A stretch of DNA of 64,000 bases. It comes from Lachnospiraceae bacterium. Lineage in GTDB: Bacteria > Bacillota > Clostridia > Lachnospirales > Lachnospiraceae. The number at the start of each line of letters is the position of its first letter. The stretch's first letter is position 1. Position numbers and translations under genes: made by a program. Under the pieces are notes generated by a model. It saw only the letters and a program-made list of their open reading frames with translations, had not been told where the DNA came from and did no database searches. The DNA is taken from assembly GCA_024693135.1 (NCBI GenBank), contig JAILLN010000044.1, positions 82,962-146,961 of the forward strand. The letters are read 5' to 3'. Below are positions 7,334-16,192 of the stretch, one piece after another.

Positions 7334-8164
7334 ATGGGAGAAGAGTTGAGAGAAGGAAAGGCGGAGGCTGTGGAGGATAGGACGGCGGCTCCTTCCGAAA
7401 GGGGCGCAGGCAGAAGAAGCGGAGACGGCGCCAGGATATGGACGGCCCTCATCATCGGGGTCAGCATCATGGTCAGCTGCCTGTTTCTTTCCCTGGGATT
7501 TGTGCGGTTCAGCAAGGTGTCCAGCAATACCATCGGAGCCACCGGCTCAGCCCATATGGACTTTGAGGCAGACCAGATCATCTGGAGGGGATCCTATTCT
7601 GCAGACGGTGCTTCTTCGGAGACGGCTTACCGCAAGATCAGTAATGACGCGGCTGCCGTAAAGAAATACCTGATCGAGCAGGGAGTCTCAGAGTCGGAGG
7701 TGGTTTTCAGCTCCGTGGATATACAAAAAAAGTACCGCAGCATCTATGACCAGAGCGGCAATTATTCCGGAGAGGTGGAGGACGGCTACCAGCTTACCCA
7801 GCGGGTGACCATCACAAGCGGTGATCTAGACAAGGTAGAACAGATCTCGAGGGATGTATCCTCGCTGCTTCGGACCGGGGTGGAGTTTACCTCCGAATCG
7901 CCGGAATACTACTGCTCCACCCTGGATGAGCTGAAGCTTCAGCTGATCAGCGAGGCCACGGACAATGCCAGGCAGAGGATCGACATCATAGCCCGGGAAT
8001 CCGGCGCGGCGGTGGGCAAGCTGGTGAATTCAAGCCTCGGGGTCTTTCAGATCACGGCCGCCAATACCGGCACGGGGGATTATTCCTATGATGGGTACTT
8101 TGATACCTCCTCCCGGTGGAAGACCGCTTCCATCACGGTGCGGCTGGATTATCAGCTGAAATAA
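7334..8164 (+). CDS. SIMPL (DUF541) domain membrane-anchored protein
   Basis: ATG 7334 follows GGAGG (7324-7328) at 5 bases; the open frame extends further upstream but without a credible start. The 276-residue product has a short charged cytoplasmic head, one transmembrane helix (about residues 36-58, TALIIGVSIMVSCLFLSLGF) and a long extracytoplasmic SIMPL domain. That domain includes 'DAAAVKKYLIEQGVSESEVV', 'GYQLTQRVTITSGDLDKVEQ' and 'LKLQLISEATDNARQRIDII', with a closing beta strand. Family members are periplasmic or extracytoplasmic proteins of unclear function. It is first in a run that continues into rbgA 38 bases downstream. Confidence 0.8.
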   Translation: MGEELREGKAEAVEDRTAAPSERGAGRRSGDGARIWTALIIGVSIMVSCLFLSLGFVRFSKVSSNTIGATGSAHMDFEADQIIWRGSYSADGASSETAYRKISNDAAAVKKYLIEQGVSESEVVFSSVDIQKKYRSIYDQSGNYSGEVEDGYQLTQRVTITSGDLDKVEQISRDVSSLLRTGVEFTSESPEYYCSTLDELKLQLISEATDNARQRIDIIARESGAAVGKLVNSSLGVFQITAANTGTGDYSYDGYFDTSSRWKTASITVRLDYQLK

Positions 8165-8202
8165 GGACAAGACAGGCACAGCTTATAAGGGAGATATTTC
8201 CG

Positions 8203-9048
8203 ATGAACGCATATCACTGGTATCCCGGCCATATGGCTAAGGCGATCCGGGCCATGGAGGAGGATATCAAACTGGTTGACATAATCATAGAGCTCCTGGA
8301 TGCCAGGGCTCCCCTTGCTACCCGGAACCCGGACATCGACCGCCTGGGCCAGGGAAAGGGGAGGATCGTGCTTCTGAATAAGGCGGACCTGGCTTCGGAG
8401 GATGCAAATACGCAGTGGGTCCGGTATTTCGAGGACAAAGGCGTACAGGCACTGCGCTTCGTGTCCAAGGGCGGCGAGGGCATGAGGAAGGTAAAGGACC
8501 TGCTGGGAGAAGCCGCCCGGGCGAAGGCGGAAAAGGATAAAAAGAAGGGAATAAGAATGCCGAGGCCGGTAAGGGCTCTGGTGGCAGGGATCCCGAATGT
8601 GGGGAAGTCCACATTTATCAACGCCGTAGCAAGGAAGAACGTGGCTCAGACCGGCAACCGGCCCGGGGTGACAAAGGGGAAGCAGTGGATCACCGTATCA
8701 AAGGGCATCGAGCTCATGGATACCCCGGGGGTGCTTTGGCCGAAGATCGACGACAGACAGGCCCAGCTTTACCTGGCGCTCATCGGATCCATGAAGGATG
8801 AGGCCATCAATACGGACGCCCTGGCCCAGGAACTGGTGGCCCTGCTCAAGGAGCGCTATCCCTGGGTGGTGAAGGAGCGGTATGGGATCGAGCCGGAAGA
8901 CGGGATGGAAGAAGCCCTGATCAAGGCCGCAAGAACGCTGAATGCCCTGAAGAAGGGCGGGGAGCCGGATACGGACCGGGCTGAGGCCCAGATCCTGGAT
9001 TCCTTCCGCGCAGGCAGGCTGGGGAGGATCACTCTTGAGTTCCCGTAA
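8203..9048 (+). CDS. rbgA: Ribosome biogenesis GTPase RbgA (YlqF)
   Basis: ATG 8203 follows AAGGGAG (8187-8193). The 281-residue protein is a circularly permuted GTPase: the G4 motif NKAD (59-62) comes before the G1 loop GIPNVGKS (129-136) and G3 DTPG (173-176). The N-terminal 'WYPGHMAKA' is diagnostic of the YlqF/RbgA family. It assists late assembly of the 50S subunit. A C-terminal helical domain follows the GTPase. The stop lies inside the next gene, lepB, by a 14-base overlap, suggesting coupled translation. Confidence 0.95.
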   Translation: MNAYHWYPGHMAKAIRAMEEDIKLVDIIIELLDARAPLATRNPDIDRLGQGKGRIVLLNKADLASEDANTQWVRYFEDKGVQALRFVSKGGEGMRKVKDLLGEAARAKAEKDKKKGIRMPRPVRALVAGIPNVGKSTFINAVARKNVAQTGNRPGVTKGKQWITVSKGIELMDTPGVLWPKIDDRQAQLYLALIGSMKDEAINTDALAQELVALLKERYPWVVKERYGIEPEDGMEEALIKAARTLNALKKGGEPDTDRAEAQILDSFRAGRLGRITLEFP

Positions 9049-9589
9049 GAAGAAAAAGAAGGGAGAATCTGCCGCATCCGGCGTGCTCAGCTTCAGCATA
9101 TATCTCCTTCTCATCGTCACGGCGATCTGGCTTTTGAATTCCTTTGTGATCACGAAGGATGTGGTTTCCGGCGAATCCATGGAGGATACCTTAAGTGACG
9201 GAGACGTCCTCATCATTGACCGGATCTCCTACCGGGTTAAGAATCCGAGGCGGTTTGACATCGTGGTATTTCCCTGCGGCAGGGACTGGTATATCAAGCG
9301 GATCATCGGGATGCCCGGAGAAACCATACAGATCGATGAATCCGGGGCGGTCTATGCCAATGAAAGGCTCCTTCCGGACCGCTTCGGCAGGGAAGCCATC
9401 CTGGAGAGCGGGATCGCAGGAGGAAAGGGGATCACCCTGGGCAAAGGGGAATACTTTGTGATGGGAGATAACCGGAACCACTCCACGGACAGCAGGGCGG
9501 CAGAGATCGGCCCGGTCAAAAAGCAGGAATTCATCGGCAGGGCCATGATCCGGATCTGGCCGCCAAGCCGCCTCGGATCCATAAAGTAA
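9035..9589 (+). CDS. lepB: Type I signal peptidase
   Basis: The start is TTG 9035, supported by GGGGAGG (9021-9027) at 7 bases and by the Lys-rich head that follows (MSSRKKKKKG). The 184-residue protein has one transmembrane helix (about 17-38). The catalytic Ser48 lies in 'SGESMEDTL' and the catalytic Lys88 in 'YIKRIIGMPGE'. Box E 'GDNRNHSTDSR' is present. It cleaves signal peptides of secreted proteins on the outer face of the membrane. It overlaps rbgA by 14 bases. Confidence 0.95.
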   Translation: MSSRKKKKKGESAASGVLSFSIYLLLIVTAIWLLNSFVITKDVVSGESMEDTLSDGDVLIIDRISYRVKNPRRFDIVVFPCGRDWYIKRIIGMPGETIQIDESGAVYANERLLPDRFGREAILESGIAGGKGITLGKGEYFVMGDNRNHSTDSRAAEIGPVKKQEFIGRAMIRIWPPSRLGSIK

Positions 9590-9625
9590 GGCTGCGTATA
9601 TAAAAAGATCATAGCGGAGAGAAGG

Positions 9626-10273
9626 ATGACAAAGGAAGAAAGGCTTGAGGCAGAAAAGAAAAGGATCTATGAGATGCAGTCCTATGAGAGGGAATATGCG
9701 GACTGCGGCCTCATCTGCGGGATCGATGAAGCGGGACGGGGGCCTTTTGCGGGACCCGTGGTGGCCGGCGCCGTGATCCTGCCCAGGGACTGCGATATCC
9801 TTTATATCAATGATTCCAAGAAGCTTTCCGAAAAGAAGCGGGAGGAGGTCTATGCCCAGATCCGCGAAAAAGCCGTGGCCTGGGCTGTGGGAATGGCATC
9901 GCCGGAAAGGATCGATGAGATCAACATCCTGCAGGCCACCTATGAGGCCATGAGGGAGGCTATCAAGAATCTGGGCGTAGTGCCCGATATATTATTAAAT
10001 GATGCCGTGACCATTCCTGGGGTTGACATAAAGCAGGTACCCATCATCAAAGGGGATGCCAAGTGCCTCTCCATCGCGGCGGCCAGCATCATGGCCAAGG
10101 TGACCAGGGATGCCATCATGGTGGAGTATGACAAGACCTATCCGGGCTACGGCTTTGCTTCCCACAAGGGCTATGGCACGAAGCAGCATATCATGGCCAT
10201 AAAGGAGCTTGGACCGCTGCCCATCCACCGGAGGAGTTTTATCCATAAGTATGATCCGAGTCAATCAAAATAG
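9626..10273 (+). CDS. rnhB: Ribonuclease HII
   Basis: A 215-residue protein; ATG 9626 has GGAGAG about 6 bases upstream. The catalytic DEAGRGP motif (Asp34-Glu35) is present, with 'INDSKKLSEKKRE', 'VPDILLNDAV', 'IKGDAKCLSIAAASIMAKVTRD' in shorter pieces, and a C-terminal 'YPGYGFASHKGYGTKQH'. It removes RNA from RNA-DNA hybrids and misincorporated ribonucleotides. Its 3' end overlaps the following FliK-like gene by 23 bases. The neighbourhood matches Bacillus rbgA-rnhB-ylqG-ylqH. Confidence 0.95.
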   Translation: MTKEERLEAEKKRIYEMQSYEREYADCGLICGIDEAGRGPFAGPVVAGAVILPRDCDILYINDSKKLSEKKREEVYAQIREKAVAWAVGMASPERIDEINILQATYEAMREAIKNLGVVPDILLNDAVTIPGVDIKQVPIIKGDAKCLSIAAASIMAKVTRDAIMVEYDKTYPGYGFASHKGYGTKQHIMAIKELGPLPIHRRSFIHKYDPSQSK

Positions 10274-12032
10274 CCAGCTTATCCAGCAGGGCGGAGTAGG
10301 AAGCACGGCCCAGACCGGGGCGGTCGGTTCTGATCCGGCCCTGGCATACCGCATATCCAACGCTCTGCGCTACATGAACGTGGGGGATACCTTCACCGGC
10401 AAGATCGCAGGCATGAACGGCCAGCAGATCGAACTCCTGCTTGCGGATAAAAGCACGGTGGGGGCGAAGCTTTCCCAGCAGATGGCGCTGAAGGTGGGAC
10501 AGACCATGTCCTTTGAGGTTACGGGCAATGCCGCGGGCAAGGTCCAGCTGACCCCGCTGTATGCGAACCTGGACGGGAGCAGTGCCATCGAAAAGGCCCT
10601 GGATGCGGCGGAGCTTCCCCTGGATGCCAGGACCTCCGAGATGGTGCAGTCCATGATGGAAGAGGGGATGAGCATCGATTCGAAATCCCTCCAGGACATG
10701 ATGCGGCTGGTAAACGCCAATCCGGATGCGGCTCCTTCCACCATCGTACAGATGAAGCATTTCGATATCCCCATCAATGAAAGCAACACGGAGCAGTATG
10801 AGCTCTACCGCAGCAACAGCCATCAGATCGCATCGGAGGCTGGGCATCTGGCGGAGGGCTTTGCCGAGCTGGCAAAGGAAAGCCCTTCCATGAACCGGGA
10901 GATCCTGAATATCTTTACCGGGGATGTGCCGGAGGAGGTGCGTGCCCAGCTGAAGAATGCCCTGGACGGAGGAGAGTATGCTCCTGTCCGGTCTGTGGAA
11001 CAATCTGTTATACAAAATACAGAACAAAATCCGGAGGCCGTGCAGACGGCGGACGATCCGGAAGCGGCCAAGACCCTTCCGGGACAGCCTGCCTTAGGGG
11101 AAGGGGGAAACGTCCCGGCGGAGGCACCCGAGGCCGGGGAAGCTTCCCGGAGCCGGGGAAGCGAAGCGCTCTACGGGGAGCACACGGTCACGGAGGATCT
11201 GGGGAAGCTTCTGGATGAAAATGGGAGGCAGAACCTTTCCGGCAGGATGGAGGATCTGGGGATCCCATCCTCCGTCACTGAGCAGGTCCGGAGCGGGAAG
11301 CTTACTACGGCAGAAACCCTGGACATCCTCAAGGCTTCCTTCGAGGAGCTTTCCAAGACGGCTCCGGATAAGGAAAAGTATGCCTCCAGCCTGAAGGGAT
11401 TGATGGGAAGCGATGAGTATGGGAAACTTCTGAAAAACGAGATCGCAGGAAAGCTTCTCATGAAGCCTCAGGATGTGGTGAGCAGGGAGAAGGTGCAGGA
11501 GTATTTCGAGCGGGTGCTCAGGGATACGGCCAAGGCCGGAGAGCTTTTGAATGCCACGGGCCATGGAGATACTACCCTGGCCAAGGGCGTGCAGAACCTG
11601 AACCGGAATGTGGACTTCATGAACCAGATCAACCAGGCCTTTACCTATATCCAGCTGCCGCTGAAGATGAACGACATGGCCCAGCATGGGGATCTGTATG
11701 TCTATACCAATAAGAAAAAGCTGGCGGAGAAGGACGGGAATGTGTCGGCCCTGCTCCACCTGGAGATGAAGACCTTAGGCACCATGGACATCCATGTGCG
11801 GATGAATCCGGAGGGGAACGTCAAGACGAACTTCATCCTGCAAAAGGAGGAAATGCTGGATTTTATCGCAGACCACCTGCCGGAGCTGGATGAGAGGCTG
11901 AAAAAGAGGGGCTACAGCATGTCCTCCAACGTATCCTTAAACCGTGAGGCCAAGACCGTGCCCGAGATCATGTTTGACCAGGGCAGAAATATGCGGATGA
12001 TCCAGCATACTTCCTTTGAAGCCAAGGCATGA
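10251..12032 (+). CDS. FliK-like / YlqG-like protein
   Basis: I chose ATG 10251 (MIRVNQNSQLIQQGG), inside rnhB; a TTG at 10209 is also in frame but too close to its ribosome binding site. The roughly 593-residue protein has a beta-rich segment near the N-terminus (GDTFTGKIAGMNGQQIELLL), a long polar and Ala/Glu/Pro-rich middle (about 255-310), and a C-terminal domain with 'ALLHLEMKTLGTMDIHVRM'. That last segment resembles the C-terminal domain of flagellar hook-length proteins (FliK, Flg_hook). The position between rnhB and an FlhB-like gene matches B. subtilis ylqG. No other flagellar gene is in the window, so a role in hook length control is unproven. Confidence 0.65.
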   Translation: MIRVNQNSQLIQQGGVGSTAQTGAVGSDPALAYRISNALRYMNVGDTFTGKIAGMNGQQIELLLADKSTVGAKLSQQMALKVGQTMSFEVTGNAAGKVQLTPLYANLDGSSAIEKALDAAELPLDARTSEMVQSMMEEGMSIDSKSLQDMMRLVNANPDAAPSTIVQMKHFDIPINESNTEQYELYRSNSHQIASEAGHLAEGFAELAKESPSMNREILNIFTGDVPEEVRAQLKNALDGGEYAPVRSVEQSVIQNTEQNPEAVQTADDPEAAKTLPGQPALGEGGNVPAEAPEAGEASRSRGSEALYGEHTVTEDLGKLLDENGRQNLSGRMEDLGIPSSVTEQVRSGKLTTAETLDILKASFEELSKTAPDKEKYASSLKGLMGSDEYGKLLKNEIAGKLLMKPQDVVSREKVQEYFERVLRDTAKAGELLNATGHGDTTLAKGVQNLNRNVDFMNQINQAFTYIQLPLKMNDMAQHGDLYVYTNKKKLAEKDGNVSALLHLEMKTLGTMDIHVRMNPEGNVKTNFILQKEEMLDFIADHLPELDERLKKRGYSMSSNVSLNREAKTVPEIMFDQGRNMRMIQHTSFEAKA

Positions 12033-12047
12033 GGCGCTGATACATAA

Positions 12048-12335
12048 ATGGCAGAACAGAAAAAGAAGGTAAAGACAGCGGTCGCCTTAAGCTATGAGCT
12101 GGGAGACCAGGCACCCAAGGTGGTGGCCAGCGGCCGCGGGAAGATCGCCGAAAAGATCATAGAAAAGGCGAAGGAGAGCAACGTCGCCGTCCATGAGGAC
12201 AGCAAGCTGGCGGAGACCCTTTCCGGACTGGAGATCGGGGAGATGATCCCCCCTGAGCTCTATGAGGTGGTGGCGGAGATCCTGGTCTTTGTGGACGACA
12301 TGGAGCGGATCAAGTCGAAGCTGGAACCGCGATAG
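12048..12335 (+). CDS. FlhB C-terminal-like protein (EscU/YscU/HrcU family, YlqH-like)
   Basis: A 95-residue soluble protein. 'AVALSYELGDQAPKVVASG', 'AEKIIEKAKESNVAVHED', 'LAETLSGLEIGEMIPPELYE' and 'VVAEILVFV' match the cytoplasmic C-terminal domain of FlhB-type export switch proteins. The N-terminal membrane domain is missing, and the NPTH autocleavage motif is not seen at its expected place before the first strand. It equals B. subtilis YlqH in size and context. It starts 15 bases after the FliK-like gene and lies 3 bases before yraN. A partner of the upstream protein is a reasonable inference. Confidence 0.85.
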   Translation: MAEQKKKVKTAVALSYELGDQAPKVVASGRGKIAEKIIEKAKESNVAVHEDSKLAETLSGLEIGEMIPPELYEVVAEILVFVDDMERIKSKLEPR

Positions 12336-12338
12336 GGG

Positions 12339-12695
12339 ATGAATACAAGGAAGATCGGGACGGAATATGAGGAAAGGGCGGCAGAATTCCTGGAAGGGCA
12401 GGGGGTAAGTATCCTGGAGCGGAATTTCCGCAGCCGGATGGGAGAGGTCGACATCATCTCTAAGGATGGGGACGTCATCTGCTTCGTGGAGGTGAAATAC
12501 CGGAAGGGGAATAACGCCGGCTACCCGGAGGAGGCCGTGAGCCGGGCAAAGCAGCGGGTCATTTCGAGGACTGCGGATTTTTACCGCATGAAAAAAGGCC
12601 TGCCCGAGGACAGGCCCTACCGGTTCGATGTGATCTCCATCATGGGGAAGGAGACCGTCTGGCACAAAAACGCCTTTGAATACGTGCCCTATTGA
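12339..12695 (+). CDS. YraN family (UPF0102) endonuclease-like protein
   Basis: A 118-residue protein beginning MNTRKIGTEYEERAAEFL. 'RNFRSRMGEVDIISKDGDVI' followed by 'CFVEVKYRKG' forms the E-x-D-(x)n-E-x-K nuclease-like core of the UPF0102 family (restriction-endonuclease fold). 'YRFDVISI' closes the fold. Physiological role unknown; it is often linked with rnhB in Firmicutes. Its stop lies 14 bases from the convergent prs stop, and no terminator is visible between them. Confidence 0.9.
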   Translation: MNTRKIGTEYEERAAEFLEGQGVSILERNFRSRMGEVDIISKDGDVICFVEVKYRKGNNAGYPEEAVSRAKQRVISRTADFYRMKKGLPEDRPYRFDVISIMGKETVWHKNAFEYVPY

Positions 12696-12709
12696 GGTAC
12701 TGCTAGGCT

Positions 12710-13924
12710 TTACTCATCGGAATACCGTGCCACGGGGGTATCGGTCCTGGCATTGTAGCGCTCCACGATCTTATGGATCCGGCTGGTGGGTACCAGGATC
12801 TTGCCCATGGATACATCGTGGTTGGCATAGTCAATGATCTGTGCCACATACTTGCTCATGTCGGCCTCCACATAATAAGGCCGTTCCAAAAGCTCCGGCC
12901 TGCGGTAGTGCAGGTTCGTGGTGATGATCCGGTCAAAATAGCATTTCTCATAGGCCTCGTCAAAGGCCTTCAGCCCGTCCGTAAAGAGCCCGAAGGTACA
13001 GCAGATAAAGACCCTCTTGGCATTCATGGCCTTCAGCTGCCTTGCGGTATCCAGCATGGAGCCTCCGGAGCTGATCATGTCATCGATGATGATCACGTCC
13101 TTCCCGTCGATATTGTCCCCCAGGAATTCGTGGGCTACGATGGGATTCTTGCCGTTGACGATGGTGGAATAATCCCGGCGCTTGTAAAACATGCCGGTAT
13201 CCACCCCCAGCACCGTGGCGAAATAGATGGCCCGGTTCAGGGCGCCTTCATCGGGGCTGATCACCACCACATGCTCTTTGTCGATGATCATGTCCTCTTC
13301 CGTATCCAGGAGGGCGCGGATGAATTGATAGAAGGCGGAGAAATTGTCGAAGCCGCATAAGGGCGATGCCGCCTCCACAGAGGGGTCATGGGCATCGAAG
13401 GTCATGAGGTTTGAAACGCCCATGGAGGCCAGCTCCTCGATCATCATGGCGCAGTCCAGGGACTCCCGGGAATTGCGCTTATGCTGTCTGGATTCATACA
13501 GGAAGGGCATGACCACGCTGATGCGGTGGGCCCTGCCGCCTACGGCCCCGATCACCCGTTTCAGGTCCGTATAGTGGTCGTCGGGCGATTTGTGGTTGGT
13601 GCGTCCGTAGAGGGTATAGGTCTGGGAGAAGTTCATGACATCCGTCAGGATATAGAGATCCTTTCCGCGGACGGTCTCGTTCAGCACGCATTTGCCTTCC
13701 CCCGTGCCCATGCGGATGACATCAAAGGAAATCTCATAATTATCGGAAACATAACCCTGGAACTCCGGAAGATGGCGGCTATCAAGGCTTCTGTTTCTGC
13801 GGTACTCCACCAGGTAATGGTTCACCATGTCGCCCACCTGGCGGATATTATCCATGACTGCGATCTTCAGCGGCGCCACCGCAAGGCGCCCTTCCAGGAA
13901 GTCGTCTTTTCTATCTTCGGCCAT
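12710..13924 (-). CDS. prs: Ribose-phosphate pyrophosphokinase (long form)
   Basis: Read on the minus strand. ATG at 13924 has AAAGGAG 6 bases upstream, so the longer frame to 13987 is not used. About 404 residues, longer than the usual 310-320, as in several Lachnospiraceae relatives. The PRPP-binding loop 'DVIIIDDMISSGGSM' is clear. 'RISVVMPFLYESRQHKR' resembles the ATP/ribose-phosphate 'P-Y-x-x-x-R-Q' region, and 'LMTFDAHDPSVEAA' the D-x-H loop. It makes PRPP from ribose 5-phosphate and ATP for nucleotide, His and Trp synthesis. A minus-strand promoter lies just upstream. Confidence 0.9.
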   Translation of the reverse strand: MAEDRKDDFLEGRLAVAPLKIAVMDNIRQVGDMVNHYLVEYRRNRSLDSRHLPEFQGYVSDNYEISFDVIRMGTGEGKCVLNETVRGKDLYILTDVMNFSQTYTLYGRTNHKSPDDHYTDLKRVIGAVGGRAHRISVVMPFLYESRQHKRNSRESLDCAMMIEELASMGVSNLMTFDAHDPSVEAASPLCGFDNFSAFYQFIRALLDTEEDMIIDKEHVVVISPDEGALNRAIYFATVLGVDTGMFYKRRDYSTIVNGKNPIVAHEFLGDNIDGKDVIIIDDMISSGGSMLDTARQLKAMNAKRVFICCTFGLFTDGLKAFDEAYEKCYFDRIITTNLHYRRPELLERPYYVEADMSKYVAQIIDYANHDVSMGKILVPTSRIHKIVERYNARTDTPVARYSDE

Positions 13925-13952
13925 AAAGCTCCTTTCTGATCTGACGGCAATA

Positions 13953-13981
13953 AGGATACCATTTTTGAGGCAGGTTTTCAA
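13953..13981 (-). promoter_or_regulatory. Promoter for prs (minus strand)
   Basis: On the minus strand, TTGAAA (13981-13976), a 17-base spacer and TATCCT (13958-13953). The leader is about 20 bases. Confidence 0.6.
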
Positions 13982-13992
13982 TCGCAAAGCAA

Positions 13993-14021
13993 TTGATAAT
14001 TATTGACCGTACGGTTATAAT
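13993..14021 (+). promoter_or_regulatory. Promoter for the YbjN-like gene and downstream operon
   Basis: TTGATA (13993-13998), a 17-base spacer and a consensus TATAAT (14016-14021), divergent from the prs promoter. The ATG is at 14055 with AGGAGA upstream. Confidence 0.8.
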
Positions 14022-14054
14022 GTCAATGTATATGCGTTTTAGAGGAGAAAGCAC

Positions 14055-14870
14055 ATGAAAGCAAGGGAAATCTTGGAGACGATCTGCGACTGGATGGATC
14101 GGAACAGCTGGAATTATGAAGGAGAGATGGCAGAGGACGGCAGTGGCGGGATTTTGGAGTCCGGGGTCGGGATCGAAAGTAAGCTGCAGCGCTGTGATGT
14201 CCGGATCCTGGCTGAGGACGGGTATTACCGCGTGATGGTCTATGTGCCCCTGGCCGCCAGGGAAGACGACAAGGCCAGGATCATGAAGTTCATCACCCTT
14301 GTGAATTATGACATGAAATACGGTGATTTTGAGATGAACTGGGATAAGGGACAGATCCTCTTTAAGCACAGCATCTGCCTGGAGGGGGATGCCGCGGTGC
14401 TGACGGATGAGATGATCGCCGACAGCATCTTCCGGTCCGTGGCCATGCTGGAAACCCATGGGGATGCCCTGGCTGCCCTGTTGATGGGCTTTTCCACTCC
14501 AGAGGAGGAATATGACATCCTGAATGGGAAGCCGAGAAGCGAAAAGTTTGTGGTGACCTTAAAGGATGGAGGAAAGACCGGAGGTGCCGTAGAGGGGAGC
14601 ATAGAGGCTGCCGTGAAGGAAACCCCGAAGAGAACCCGCAGGAAAAAGGCCGCCGGGGATACGCCAGGGACCAGGGCGAAGGATGCCGCAAAGGATAAGG
14701 CAAAGCCCGCATCGAAGAGTCCGGCAAAGGGCCGGGTGAAGGGCACAGGCCGGGATACCGCCAAGGACGCCGAAGAAGGCGGAAGGAAGGGCAGGGGAAG
14801 AGCCACCGAAAAGGCGGAGAAGACACCCAGGAGAAGAAGCCGCAAGACGGAGGACTCTGCCGGATCCTGA
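14055..14870 (+). CDS. YbjN-like domain protein with a basic, histone H1-like tail
   Basis: A 271-residue protein in two parts. Residues 1-165 look like a YbjN/type III chaperone-like fold: 'AREILETICDWMDRNSWNYE', 'YRVMVYVPL', 'MKFITLVNYDMKYGDFEMNW', then 'QILFKHSI'. Residues about 175-271 are almost entirely Lys, Arg, Ala, Gly, Pro, Ser and Thr, with runs such as KRTRRKKAAG and KDAAKDKAKPASKSPAKG. This tail resembles eukaryote-like H1 tails found in some bacterial nucleoid proteins. Nucleic-acid binding by the tail is inferred from composition only. Transcribed from its own promoter; the DUF512 gene follows 11 bases downstream. Confidence 0.65.
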   Translation: MKAREILETICDWMDRNSWNYEGEMAEDGSGGILESGVGIESKLQRCDVRILAEDGYYRVMVYVPLAAREDDKARIMKFITLVNYDMKYGDFEMNWDKGQILFKHSICLEGDAAVLTDEMIADSIFRSVAMLETHGDALAALLMGFSTPEEEYDILNGKPRSEKFVVTLKDGGKTGGAVEGSIEAAVKETPKRTRRKKAAGDTPGTRAKDAAKDKAKPASKSPAKGRVKGTGRDTAKDAEEGGRKGRGRATEKAEKTPRRRSRKTEDSAGS

Positions 14871-14881
14871 GTAAAGGAAGC

Positions 14882-16192
14882 ATGAAAAAGAATCAAAGCC
14901 ATATCGTACAATCAATCCGCCCGGGCAGTGCCGCAGAAGGCACATCTGTAAGCCCGGGCGATGAACTCATACGGGTCAACGGCGAGGAGGTCGCCGATAT
15001 CTTTGATTACCAATACCTGACCACGGATACCGAGCTGGAGCTTGTCCTTCGGGATGAGTCGGGCAGGCTGAAGACGGTATGCATGGAAAAGGAGGAGGAT
15101 GAGGATCCGGGGCTCGTCTTTGCTGAAGGGCTCATGGATGAATACCGGTCCTGCCGGAACCGCTGTATCTTCTGCTTTATCGACCAGATGCCGAAGGGGA
15201 TGAGGCCGACCCTTTATTTTAAGGATGACGATTCCAGGCTTTCCTTCCTGCAGGGAAATTACGTGACCTTGACGAACCTGTCGGAGGAGGATGTGGACCG
15301 GATCATCCGCTACCGCCTGGATCCGGTGAATATCTCCTTTCATGCCACGGATCCGGAGCTCAGGTGCCGGATGATGGGAAACCGCTTTGCCGGCGAGGCC
15401 CTGGAGAAAGCCCGCCGCCTGAAGGAAGCCGGGATCCATATGAACGGCCAGATCGTGCTCTGCAAGGGGATCAATGATGGAGCCCAGCTGGAAAAAAGCA
15501 TCCTTGACCTGTCCGGATATCTGCCTGAGCTCATGAGCCTTTCCGTGGTGCCTGCGGGGCTTACCCGGTTCAGGGATGGGCTGTATCCGCTGGAAGCCTT
15601 TACGGCGGAGGATGCGGGGGATGTGGTCCGCACCGTGGAGAAATGGCAGGAAAGGCTTTACCGGGGAAAAGGCTCCCATTTTGTCCACGCCTCGGACGAA
15701 TGGTATATGCTCCTTGGGCGGCCCGTGCCGGAGGAGGAAAGCTATGACGGGTATCTCCAGCTGGAAAACGGGGTGGGGATGATCCGGCTGATGCTTGAGG
15801 AATTTGAGGACGGGATCAAAAGCCTCCGCAGGTCAAAGAAAAAGAGAGAGTTTTCCCTGGCGACGGGGGAGCTGGCCTATCCGGTCATTTGGGGGATGAC
15901 CCAGAGAATGAGGGAGGTTTATCCCAATATGACGGTCCACTGCCACAAGATCCGGAATGACTTCTTTGGGGCCAGGATCACGGTGTCGGGGCTCATCACC
16001 GGGCAGGACCTTTTGAAGCAGCTTAAAGGTCAGCCGCTGGGGGAGGCCCTTTACCTGCCGGAAAACATGCTCCGGGCGGGAGAAGAGGTCTTTCTTGACG
16101 ACATGACGGTATCGGGGCTTGCCGAGTCTTTACAAGTCAAAATCCATATTGTAAAATCAGACGGAATATCATTTATCAGGATGTACAGATGA
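14882..16192 (+). CDS. DUF512 / PDZ domain radical SAM-like protein
   Basis: A 436-residue protein. The N-terminus is a PDZ-like module (HIVQSIRPGSAAEG...VSPGDELIRVNGEEV). Next comes a Cys cluster 'CRNRCIFCFIDQMP' (Cys91, Cys95, Cys98), the CxxxCxxC pattern of radical SAM iron-sulfur proteins, and a C-terminal DUF512 region ending 'VFLDDMTVSGLAESL'. Family members are widespread in Clostridia beside der and plsY; their substrate is unknown. ATG 14882 has AAAGGAAG upstream. The stop overlaps der by 4 bases. Confidence 0.9.
   Translation: MKKNQSHIVQSIRPGSAAEGTSVSPGDELIRVNGEEVADIFDYQYLTTDTELELVLRDESGRLKTVCMEKEEDEDPGLVFAEGLMDEYRSCRNRCIFCFIDQMPKGMRPTLYFKDDDSRLSFLQGNYVTLTNLSEEDVDRIIRYRLDPVNISFHATDPELRCRMMGNRFAGEALEKARRLKEAGIHMNGQIVLCKGINDGAQLEKSILDLSGYLPELMSLSVVPAGLTRFRDGLYPLEAFTAEDAGDVVRTVEKWQERLYRGKGSHFVHASDEWYMLLGRPVPEEESYDGYLQLENGVGMIRLMLEEFEDGIKSLRRSKKKREFSLATGELAYPVIWGMTQRMREVYPNMTVHCHKIRNDFFGARITVSGLITGQDLLKQLKGQPLGEALYLPENMLRAGEEVFLDDMTVSGLAESLQVKIHIVKSDGISFIRMYR

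Noticed and set aside
10209..10250. TTG 10209 as start of the FliK-like gene
   Set aside because: The purine-rich site is only one base away from it; ATG 10251 gives the family-like N-terminus.
12773..13360. 195-residue plus-strand frame
   Set aside because: Antisense to prs, which has intact catalytic motifs and its own promoter.
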